Assembly: GCA_032717465.1 (NCBI GenBank)
Contig: CM064657.1
Span: 25,237,319-25,301,318, forward strand
Source of the DNA: Coenobita brevimanus
Taxonomy: Eukaryota; Arthropoda; Malacostraca; Decapoda; Coenobitidae
Length of the DNA stretch: 64,000 nucleotides
Reading direction: 5' to 3'
A program made the translations under genes and the position numbers. The notes beneath the pieces are model-generated. The model did not search any database and was not told the DNA's origin. It saw only the letters and a list, made by a program, of their open reading frames with translations. Positions 55,610 to 64,000 of the stretch are shown in pieces (positions within the stretch are counted from its first letter, which is position 1; each line of letters opens with the position of its first letter).

Positions 55610-56234
55610 ACAATCACCACCACAACAGCAACAACAACCACAACTACCACAACACCAACAACAGCCACTACCACCACCACCACAACAACCACCACCACAA
55701 CAACCACCACCACCATCACAACAACCACCATCATCACAGCAACCACCACCATCACCACATCAACCACCACCATCACAACAATAGCTACCACCACAACAAC
55801 CATCATCACCACAACAACTACCACCACAGCAACAATCACCACCACCACCACCACCACCATCACAACAACAACAACAACAACAACAACAGCAACCACAACA
55901 ATAACCACCACCACAACAACCATCACCACCACAACTGCAACAAGCACCAACACAACAACCACCACCACCATAACAACAACAACAACCAACACAATCACCA
56001 CCACTGCAAGAACAACTACCACCACCACCACAACAGCATAAACCACAACTACCATCACAACAACCATCACTACAACAACCACCACCACCACTTCAACCAT
56101 CACCATAACCACCACCACAACAACAACAACCACAACCACCATCACAGCATCCACCACAACAACAATAACTACAACATCCATCACCACCACAATAGCAACA
56201 ACAAACACTCTACCACAACAGCCACCATTATAAC
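55610..56234. repeat. ACC/ACA microsatellite, left part
   Basis: About 625 bp of imperfect ACC, ACA and ATC triplets. It gives long His/Asn-, Thr- or Val-only readings in every frame, which I do not treat as genes. It continues on the far side of solo LTR H. Confidence 0.93.
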
Positions 56235-58404
56235 TGTAATGCAGAGTATTCTGCACCCAAATTCTTGGCCTCAGATACGGGCACGGGCCTTGGGTTCTTT
56301 TATTCTGGACCGGGCTAGGGCATGCAGACAGGGGATAGGACTCAAACACGGGCTAACCAGTTCCACACGTATATTACCTCACAGAGTACAACAGAATTTA
56401 CACACTGGTACATGGACATTTCTATATGAGACACAAGTATACTATATGACACAGCACTATACAGTACACATATATAACATAAACACAGTATAGCACACGA
56501 CACTACCTAGCTATATATCACAAACAATATAACATGTAACACAAGCAAGGTATATATTACACAGGGGAACAACACGATCCGTGATCCAGATATAGTATGT
56601 GACACTACGCTGAAATACACCATCAACAAGATATATCATCCGAGTCTTTTACATAGACGTATATTAATCAAGGGGACAGATATTCCACAGGCCTAAGACA
56701 CTATAGTACACAGGGGGTGTGGGTCTTACCTATGGGGTGGAGGGTCACACACGGGGGGTGGGGCAGCACACAAGGGAACACATACAGGGAACACTACACG
56801 AGGGTCTAGTATGAATTAGGGCACACAGGGACACGACATTCTGGACAAGGGAGGGGAGGGAGAGGGGTTCACACAGGGTCTGTAGCACTGGGAATCATTG
56901 GAAGAGTATTTCACAGTGTAGGCTGGGTTGTCGACGGGCACTAGGGGCACACCCAAGACTGGCACAGGTAGCCACAGGTGATGGCCCAGTGTGGGAGAAG
57001 GGCCATCCGGGGTGTGTTCCCAGAGCGGGTCTCGTACGGCATGATCAGGGGTCTGGATCAAGCTGGAGGATGGTGTGATCGGCAGCCCTTTTCTGGTGGG
57101 GGCCCTGGGGGTGTGATGGCCCTCTGGGCTGGGGCCAAACAGGGCCAAGAGGCGTGCGGCACAGCGCCTGCCCTTGGCCATAATGGGGGTCCTGGGGACG
57201 GGTCTGGGCTGGTCCGGGCTTGGTGTCGGCTGCACAATGCCCCTCGTCGTCCTGGGGCTGCGATCTCGCTGGGAGGAGGAGGCCGTCAGGTACTGACCAT
57301 GGTCGCTCGCCCTGGGGAAGTCCGTTAGCTGCTGGGGGGGTCAGGGGCTGAGCTGCAGGGACAGGATGCCTAGCCTTGAGGTGGGTCCCAAAGGTGGGTC
57401 CATCCCAGATACTCTCCGACGGGGGCCCTGTTGGAGAGCAGTCTCCACCCTTCGTAGAGGAGGGGGAGGAGGAGGGGTGTCTTGCTCGGCCACAGGAGGG
57501 GTGGGCCAAGCAAGGGACAATGCCCTCGTAGGGAGCCTCCGGGTTAGTGGAGGAGGGATGACTGGTGGTCTGTCCCTCAGCCTGGTGGGCCTGACGGTCC
57601 CTGCTGAATCTCCAGTCCAGGGCAGAGGAAAGAGGTCCGGAGGATATTCCTTCCACCTGGTAGGTTCAGGGGATGCTACCCAGGCTTCCTCCTGGGGTAG
57701 TGGTTGAGGGAGATCCGGTGGACACTCTCTTGGGCTGACATGTCCGGGGGACGCTGCTGGGGGACCACTCGTCCCAGGGACAGTAGGAGGAGAAGGGCCT
57801 TCTGGCTTCTGCAGCAGGTCCGGTGGACTCTGCCGCCCTCCTGCTGTGGGGGGACAGTGCAACTGGGGGATGACCGGTGGTCTCTTCCCCGGTGGGAAAT
57901 TCAGTGGATACTACCATGGGGCCCGCCGCCCTCCTGGGAATTGCAGGCGAAGGTCGTCGGAGTGACAGTCTGAGACACCTGCTCCCGGAGGTGGGTGGCA
58001 GGAGGAGATCCAGTGGACACTCCTCCTACAGTAGACCCAGTGGATACTACTGCGCTGCTGCTCCCCTGGGGGTAGGACTGTGGGCTTTGGTGACGGCTCT
58101 CCCTCTCGTGAAGGCAGGTCCAGTGGACACTGTGTCCGAGGGCCTACTTGGGACTGTCGAAGGGCAAAGCCCACCCCGATTCTGGCAAGTGTTCTCCCTG
58201 TCAGAGGATAATGTACTCAATCGGCGTAGTTCCTGGTGGTCCGGCTGCATGGAAGAATGGCGTAGGGTCACAGGGGATATGAGCCACTGTGGTGCGGAAT
58301 GCCTATGCATCTCCCCATTGCCTCCTCTTGGGGTGGGGGCCACCTCCCCATGTCCTCCTCCTGGGGTGGTGGTGTCGGGATTGCTCCACCAGGTGAGTAT
58401 TTCA
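56235..58404 (-). mobile_element. Solo LTR H inserted in the microsatellite
   Basis: 2170 bp, minus strand, running TGAAATAC...CATTACA, with ATAAC on both sides (56230-56234 and 58405-58409) and microsatellite beyond both. The minus strand has ORF3-like sequence: TPGGGHGEVAP near the start, then CQNRGG, and LLALFGPSPEGHH near 57170. So H is a distant member of the same group; it groups with I by its start. 56300-56800 is non-coding and AT-richer. No internal region. Confidence 0.9.
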
Positions 58405-58409
58405 ATAAC

Positions 58410-58680
58410 CACCATCACAACCACCACCACCACCACAACAACAGCCACCAGCAGTAACACAATAACCACCACAACCAGCACAATAACCACCACCACCACC
58501 ACAGCAAAAACCACCACTGCCACTAGAGTAACCACCATCACCACCACCACAACAATAACCACCATCATTACCACCACAACAATAACCACCATCATTACCA
58601 CCACAACAATAACCACCATCATTACCACCACAACAATAACCACCAACACCACCTCCACCACAACAACGTTCATTTTCATA
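58410..58680. repeat. ACC/ACA microsatellite, right part
   Basis: About 270 bp, including three near-identical 33-bp blocks of the type ACCATCATTACCACCACAAC (58558-58640). Same array as 55610-56234. Confidence 0.92.
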
Positions 58681-58929
58681 TTCTGTGAAATACCGACCAT
58701 GGCAATTGAGCACCACCGGGACATGGCGACACTCCTGCCAGGAGGCGACCATGGAGGGGCTCTGAGGGCATGCACATTGCTAAGGCAGTATGGACCTATG
58801 TCCCCAACTACCTTGCGCCCTTATTTCCCGGAACGGACCCAGTGGGAATGTTGCAGTCGAGTACATTACCCTCCAACCGGAACAGCCCTCAACAGGTATT
58901 GGGGTGGGGCTGAATATTCAGTCCCTATA

Positions 58930-59017
58930 GTCGTTCTATTTTATGAAGGCAGTTTGGGTGGGGCGCTCTGGGACCTCACTCTGCTAGCTCTGTTGCCACA
59001 TCGTCGCCACACACGTG

Positions 59018-59050
<33 letters not shown>

Positions 59051-59477
59051 TTATATTAACTACTACTAACTTTATTTTCTTTATTTTTTCTCTTGTTTTC
59101 GACTTTTTTCCACCACCCCTGAGGTAAAAATCTATAGGTGCATTTTTTTTATATAGCTTCCATGGCGGGAGACTGATCGAGTATGCCCCGCTCATGCAGG
59201 GCTATCCCTCGTGTCACCACATGACAACGTCGCAAAAGCAACGCTGACAAGTCTTATGAGATTTATACTATACTATAGCTTTTTTATTGAATTACATATA
59301 TACGTGTTCAAATTCATTTATAAGTAGTTACTAGCTTAAAATAGGAGAGTGAGAGAGAGAGAGAGAGAAAGGTGAGCACAAATAATTACATGTGTGTCGG
59401 CGGCGATGTGGCAACAGAGCTAACAGTGTGAGGTCTCAGATCGCCCCACCCAAACTGCCTTCATAAAATAGAACGAC
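58930..59477. mobile_element. Foldback / MITE-like element
   Basis: 548 bp with long inverted repeats. About 90 bp from GTCGTTCTATTTTATGAAGG recur as the reverse complement ending at 59477, with few differences. Each arm continues inward into CT- or GA-repeat (59018-59046; 59348-59370). TATA is found on both sides (58926, 59478), fitting TA or TATA duplication. Removing it rejoins LTR I. The interior has no transposase. Confidence 0.8.
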
Positions 59478-60139
59478 TATAGCAGCACCCCTGTGACGTT
59501 CTGTAGCCGCACATACAATGTGACGGCCTGTAGCTGCATGAAACAAGTGACGGCCTCTAGCCGCACATACAACGTGATGGCCTGTAGCTGCACAATAACA
59601 GACATACTCTAGCTGTTCAAGTGCTGTCAATGCCCCTTTCTCCTGCAGAAACCGGTGATGGCCTCCAGCTGCACTTGGTGAGAGAAAGGTATGCCCCCTC
59701 TCCTTCTGCAGTAGCCTCCGGGAGTAAGACACCAGTGACGGCCTCCAGCTGCACCAGCAGGCAGGTGACGGCCTCTGCCTGCACCTCGACTGTACATCAC
59801 TCCCCTTGCAGGACACTGGTGTCAGCCTCTAGCCGCACCCATGGTCAGGTGACAGCCTCCAGCCGCACCTTGCCCAGGTGACAGCTTCCAGCCACACCTC
59901 GCCCACATTCCTGTCAGGAAGCCGGGCCCCAGTGATGGCCTCTAACTGCACCAACAGGAAAGAGACGGCCTCTAGCCACGCCTGGGAGACACCACCACCA
60001 GGGTCTCTCACCCCCTGAGACTTCCCCGGTGGAGGATGACCCTTTTTTTTTTTTATGCAAGGAAGAAGGAACCAAAGGCCATGATCCCGCAGTAACAGTT
60101 CCCTCCAAGAGAAAAACAAAATACAATAGAGAGCCAAAT

Positions 60140-62623
60140 TTAAGATCCGATCATTTTGAGATGCCTGGACACACTGCGTTTGAAAGACTGGAGATCATAG
60201 GCAGCAGGAAATACAGACAGAGGGAGACAGTTCCAGAGCTGACCTGTTGCATAAATGAAAGACTGGGAGTAACGGTTAACTCTTGCATTAGAGAGTTGGA
60301 CAGAAAAGGGATGAGAGGTTGCTGCCAGACAGGTGCTACGCGCCCGTCGTAAAGGTGGAGGAATGCAAGCAGACAGTTCAGAGGAGCAGTGACCATTAAA
60401 GTAGCGATAGAAAAGAGATAAAGATGCAACAGTGCGGTGAAGAGACAGAGGTTGAATGGAGTCAGTAAGAGGAGGAGAGTTAATGAGACGAAAAGCCTTT
60501 GACTCCACCCTATTGAGAAGAGCTGTATGTGGGGAGCCTCCCCACACATGAGAGTTGTACTCCACACAGGGGCGGATAAAACCCCTGTATAGAGTCAACA
60601 ATTGTGCAGGGGTAAAGAAAGAGCGGAGTCGGCTTAGCACACCCAATCTCTTGGAAGCAGATTTTACAAGAGATGTAATATGATCTTTCCAAGATAAGCC
60701 CCGAGTAAATGAAACCCCAAGCATGTTCAAGGATGATGCAGGATTAAGCCGAATATTATTAAACATTAGTGGGTATACCTGTGAAAGATTTTGTCGGGTT
60801 GATAGGTGTAAGAACTGAGTCTTAGATGCATTAAAAACAACCATACTATTTTTACCCCAGTCAGAGATACGAGCCAAGTCAGACATTAGGTGTGCCATAG
60901 CCTCATCCCTTGTTTGTTGAAGTAACTGTTGAGATGGGCGTTGCGGGAACCGAATGGAAAGGTGAAAGGTGGAGTCATCAGCGTATGAGTGGATAGGGTT
61001 AGATGTACAGCTTAGAAGATCATTGATGAAGAAAAGGAAGAGAGTTGGTGATAGGACAGAGCCCTGAGGAACACCACTGTTGATAGATCTAGGAGAAGAA
61101 CGATGGCCGTCTACAACAGCGGCTATAGAACGGCCAGAAAGGAAGCTAGCGATGAAGGCACAGATAGAAGGATAGAAACCGTAGGAGGGCAGTTTGGAAA
61201 TTAAAGATTTATGCCAGACTCGATCGAAAGTCTTTGAGATGTCAAGTGCAATGGCAAAGCTTTCGCCAAAGTCTCGAAAGAAGGATGACCAGGAGTCTGA
61301 AAGGTAGGTGAGAAGATCGCCAGTGGAGCATCCCTGACGGAACCCATACTGACGATCGGAAAGAATGTTGTGATAGGAAAGATGCCTTAAAATTTTTCTA
61401 TTGAGAATTGACTCGAAAACTTTTGAAATATAGGACGTTAAAGCAATTGGACGATAGTTGGAGGGTTGGGAGTGGTCACCCTTCTTTGAGACTGGCTGAA
61501 TGAGAGCTAACTTCCAGCAAGAAGGAAAGGTACAAGTTGACAGACAAAGGCGAAAGAGTTTGCCTAGGCAGGGTGTAAGCACAGAAGCACAGTTCTTGAG
61601 AACAACAGGAGGGACCCCATCAGGCCCATATGCCTTGTTAGTACTGAGGCCAGTGATGGCAGAACATACATCAACTGGAGAAATTTTGATGTCAGCCATG
61701 AGGAAGTCAGAGGGGGGAAGTGATGGAGGAACAGCACCAGAATCGTCTAAGGTGGAATTGGAGGAGAAAGTCTGTGCGATGAGATCTGCTTTATCAGTAG
61801 AAGAAATAGCTACAGAACCATCAGAGTAGAAAAGAGGAGGGAAGGATGATGAGGTAAAGTTCTTAGAAAGATTTTTGGCAAGGTGCCAGAAGGAGCGGGA
61901 AGAATTCGAGTTGGAGAGGTGAGAGCATTTAGTATGGATGAAATTATTTTTAGTAGAGCGAAGAACAGACTTAGCACGATTCCGGGCAGAGACGTAAAGA
62001 TGATGTGATTCAGGGGTGAGTTGGCTCCGGTACCTTTTGTAGGCCCTCTCCTTGTTGCGGACAGCATTAGAACAAGCGTGATTAAACCAAGGCTTTCTTG
62101 CGTTAGTCAAAAGATATGAGAAAGGAATGTATGCTTCCATGCCCGAGAGAATAACCTCCGTAATGCGCAAGGCACACTCAGATGGCTTCCGGCCATGGAA
62201 GCAATAATCATTCCAGGGAAAATCAAAGAAGTACTGCCTGAGGGCCTCCCAGTCCACAGCTCCAAAATGCCACGGACGATGTTTCCCTAGAGGGTCCACA
62301 GGCCGTAAAGGAGTGATAGGACAGGTTAAGGTAATAAGGTTGTGATCGGAGGAGCCCAATGGAGAGAAAAGATTAACAGAGTAAGCAGAAGGATTAGTTG
62401 TGAGGAAGAGGTCAAGTATGTTGGAGCTCTCTCCAAGGCGGTCAGGGATACGGATAGGGTGCTGTACAAGCTGCTCTAGGTCATTAAGGATAGAAAAGAT
62501 GTAGGCTTGTTCACCAGGTGGATCTGTGAAAGGAGAGGAGAGCCAAAGGTGGTGGTGAACAATGAAATCTCCTAGAATGGAGATTTCAGAGAAAGGAGAA
62601 ATGGATAGAATGTGTTCCATCAT
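60140..62623 (-). CDS. LINE endonuclease C-terminus and reverse transcriptase
   Basis: An open frame of 827 codons. Residues 1-105 are the end of an apurinic-type endonuclease (SILGDFIVHHHLWLSS, ILDLFLTTNPS, LGSSDHNLITL). RT follows: AYGPDGVPPVVLKN, NYRPIALTSYISKVFES, RQYGFRQGCSTGDLL, IALDISKTFDRVWH (motif A), NSGVPQGSVLSPTLF and SYADDSTFHLS (motif C, both Asp kept). The C-terminal thumb region includes LGVSFTRGLSWKDH and RLRSFFTPAQLLTLYRGFIRPCVEY. Jockey-like by motifs. The true start is upstream because endonuclease residues precede this ATG, so the listed start only marks the open stretch. Confidence 0.88.
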   Translation of the reverse strand: MMEHILSISPFSEISILGDFIVHHHLWLSSPFTDPPGEQAYIFSILNDLEQLVQHPIRIPDRLGESSNILDLFLTTNPSAYSVNLFSPLGSSDHNLITLTCPITPLRPVDPLGKHRPWHFGAVDWEALRQYFFDFPWNDYCFHGRKPSECALRITEVILSGMEAYIPFSYLLTNARKPWFNHACSNAVRNKERAYKRYRSQLTPESHHLYVSARNRAKSVLRSTKNNFIHTKCSHLSNSNSSRSFWHLAKNLSKNFTSSSFPPLFYSDGSVAISSTDKADLIAQTFSSNSTLDDSGAVPPSLPPSDFLMADIKISPVDVCSAITGLSTNKAYGPDGVPPVVLKNCASVLTPCLGKLFRLCLSTCTFPSCWKLALIQPVSKKGDHSQPSNYRPIALTSYISKVFESILNRKILRHLSYHNILSDRQYGFRQGCSTGDLLTYLSDSWSSFFRDFGESFAIALDISKTFDRVWHKSLISKLPSYGFYPSICAFIASFLSGRSIAAVVDGHRSSPRSINSGVPQGSVLSPTLFLFFINDLLSCTSNPIHSYADDSTFHLSIRFPQRPSQQLLQQTRDEAMAHLMSDLARISDWGKNSMVVFNASKTQFLHLSTRQNLSQVYPLMFNNIRLNPASSLNMLGVSFTRGLSWKDHITSLVKSASKRLGVLSRLRSFFTPAQLLTLYRGFIRPCVEYNSHVWGGSPHTALLNRVESKAFRLINSPPLTDSIQPLSLHRTVASLSLFYRYFNGHCSSELSACIPPPLRRARSTCLAATSHPFSVQLSNARVNRYSQSFIYATGQLWNCLPLSVFPAAYDLQSFKRSVSRHLKMIGS

Positions 62624-63141
62624 AGAAGTAAGATAGTCGAAGAATTTTTGATAGTCAGTAGAATTAGGGGATAAGTAAACAGCATAGATATATTTAGTCA
62701 GAGAATGACAGGAAAGCCGAAGCCAGAGTGTAGAGAATTCAGAAGAATCGAGTTCAGGAACATGAGAGCAAGATAAGTCGTTGCGTATATATATACAACA
62801 GCCACCTTTGGCTTTGAAATGAGTATAGAGAAAGTAGGAGGATACAGAAAAGGGTTTGCTGTCAGTTGCCTCAGACAGCTGAGTCTCCGTTAGAAAAAGA
62901 AGTGAGGTTTAGAGGAGGCGAGGTGGTGCTCAACAGAGCGAAAGTTAGAGGAAAGGCCGCGAATGTTGCAGAAATGAAGAAGAGAGTCAGACAGTGGTTC
63001 CAGGCACCTTGAGTCGTCACCGGGAGAGGGGCGGATGATGGGGGCATTTATGGTCCCCCCCCCCCTGGGGACTCCGAGGCTTGATGAAGAGACGCCATTT
63101 TTGTTGAATTTTGAATAGGAAGTGTAGTGTGTACTGTGCAT
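62624..63141 (-). pseudogene. LINE endonuclease, amino-terminal part, frameshifted
   Basis: 63141-62890 encodes the domain start (HFCNIRGLSSNFRSVEHHL, the usual N-terminal Asn motif). It stops in a poly-T stretch near 62890. The homologous reading resumes in another frame (LTETQLSEATDSKPF, then CCIYIRNDLSC) and runs into the next ORF. One single-base loss explains it. Confidence 0.75.
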
Positions 63142-63356
63142 GTAGTTTGGTGTAGATAGTTAGAGAAATTTGTACTGGAGAGCATGCTGGCCTACTCTCT
63201 GTGTAACTGAGACACTGAAAAAGTTCAGGAAAGGGGGATGGTCAGGAACTAGTCCTGAGGGCTGATGAAACGGGAGCTCCAGCACTCCCTGTCATCAGCT
63301 TTCCATCCACCTCGGGAGTACTGCCCTGCTCGACTGGTGCTACAGTCTACTCCTCA

Positions 63357-63357
<1 letters not shown>

Positions 63358-63416
<59 letters not shown>
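63358..63416. repeat. (AT)n microsatellite
   Basis: About 59 bp of AT. It may be the tail of the SINE to its right or a target sequence. Confidence 0.95.
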
Positions 63417-63418
<2 letters not shown>

Positions 63419-63795
63419 TCATCAGCCGTTGAGTGTCCAGTGCAGGATTGGCCTGTCACTACCGAAGCATGGACGATGCAGCCAATGTATGGCTTAGGTT
63501 ATCTGGAAGTGACTGTATGTAGGGTGAGAAGTGCTTGTGAGTGTGACTGTAATCTTGGGGTGGTTTTGGATGTGTGTGTAGTCTGTGAACCAAGTGTACC
63601 GGCCCGCCTTAAGCCGACTGGGTGCAAGCATACTAGTATGCGACAGTGGTTCAACCACAATACCCCTTATGTCTGCCAAAGCAGTATGTGGCTCGGTGAA
63701 TGCTACCCAATGTTTTTACAACTCTGGTGGGAGGTGAACCCGCATCCACCAGCGTGAGGGACGCACACTCTACTACTGTACCACAGACACTCCTG
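63417..63795 (-). mobile_element. tRNA-derived SINE
   Basis: On the minus strand a tRNA-like head (63792-63727) has GTGGTACAGTAGTAGAG (A-box region), CCTCACGC at the anticodon position and GGGTTCACCTC (B box), closest in style to tRNA-Val. A body of about 300 bp follows and ends CCAATCCTGCACTGGACACTC-GGCTGATGATG next to the AT repeat. That end resembles a tail I associate with arthropod RTE-type LINEs and their SINEs, from memory and not checked. Confidence 0.65.
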
Positions 63796-64000
63796 TAGCT
63801 GAGTGGGACATTCCTCCATTTCTCTCCACAGAGGCAGCCCCCAAGAGGAGCCTTCCTGCCTGGAAGTAGAGTGGCGAGGCCCCCATGCTGACCCGGGGAG
63901 TGTGTGCAGTCCAGCCGGCACCCACTGGAGACGACCAGCTGACGGACTCCCACTGGAGGCGACGCCAGAGCCCGACCCTGATGGCAGCCCGATGGGAGGG

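Larger units (their letters stand above)
60041..63357 (-). mobile_element. Nearly full-length LINE
   Basis: Minus strand. A poly-A tail (T-run at 60041-60052) marks the 3' end. The 5' end near 63357 begins with a GC-balanced leader (GAGTAGACTGTAGCACC) abutting an AT microsatellite. Total about 3.3 kb. One long ORF covers part of the endonuclease and the whole RT; the upstream endonuclease part is frameshifted. Confidence 0.88.
58686..64000 (+). repeat. LTR I, interrupted three times and leaving the window
   Basis: Pieces are 58686-58929, 59478 to about 60040 and about 63796-64000. The start TGAAATACCGACC is like H. The first ATG (58699) opens MAIEHHRDMATLLPGG up to the foldback insertion. 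The minisatellite at 59487-60000 repeats GTGACGGCCTCTAGCTGCAC-like units (TACSC, TASSR). The last piece matches the C-terminal block of A (GGAGCC ... CACTGGAGACGA). Its far end is outside the window, so element or solo LTR cannot be told. Confidence 0.7.

Noticed and set aside
55441..56493. Long ORFs of Val, Thr or His/Asn runs on both strands
   Set aside because: They are translations of the ACC/ACA microsatellite; every frame is open because the triplets contain no stop.

Overview
This is eukaryotic DNA built almost wholly from nested mobile elements; no host gene was recognised. Several things suggest an arthropod, most likely a decapod crustacean: the style of the non-LTR reverse transcriptases, many Ty3/gypsy elements with long GC-rich LTRs, a piggyBac-like element, abundant microsatellites, and tRNA- and 5S-derived short elements. 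The species assignment is inference, not proof.

Layout. 1-2865: a decayed minus-strand LINE carrying a small LTR element (copy 1, 132-648) whose LTRs contain a tRNA-like sequence. 2866-12375: Ty3/gypsy element A (+). 13022-17140: internally deleted element B (+). 17233-19580: a broken LINE (+). 19653-19888: a 5S rRNA-derived SINE-like unit. 19956-21733: a piggyBac-like element flanked by TTAA. 21811-31633: element C (+). 31639-33930: a minus-strand solo LTR (D0) holding copy 2 of the tRNA-bearing element (32936-33456). 34052-53922: element D (-), with solo LTR F (34372-36333) nested in one LTR and complete element E (43381-52519, +) nested in the other. 54175-55609: truncated LTR G (-). 55610-58680: an ACC/ACA-rich microsatellite split by solo LTR H (-). 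58686-64000: LTR I (+), interrupted by a foldback element, a nearly intact LINE (-) and a tRNA-derived SINE (-).

The gypsy elements share one plan. LTRs are 1.6-2.4 kb and start TAAAATG and end CATTACA or CATAACA. A primer binding site resembles the complement of a tRNA-Leu 3' end. Next come gag, a TTTTTAG shift site where protease-reverse transcriptase-RNase H-integrase lies in the -1 frame, a proline-rich tail, and a third ORF. That third ORF runs through the polypurine region into the 3' LTR. In B, C, D and E its ATG lies exactly 267 nt (89 codons) before the LTR's own ATG; in A the distance is 266 nt. In E it stays open for 483 codons. The LTR part encodes repeats with a core E-T-x-x-x-R-S in several families and a C-terminal motif LFGPSPEG, so the long LTRs look protein-coding, in the manner of retroviral nef or MMTV sag.

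Nesting is supported by target duplications: ACAAT for E, CCAAG for F, ATAAC for H and AGGG for the tRNA-bearing element. Where the same sequence also exists uninterrupted elsewhere in the window, it serves as the empty site. gag and pol are broken in every copy, so nothing here looks autonomous today.
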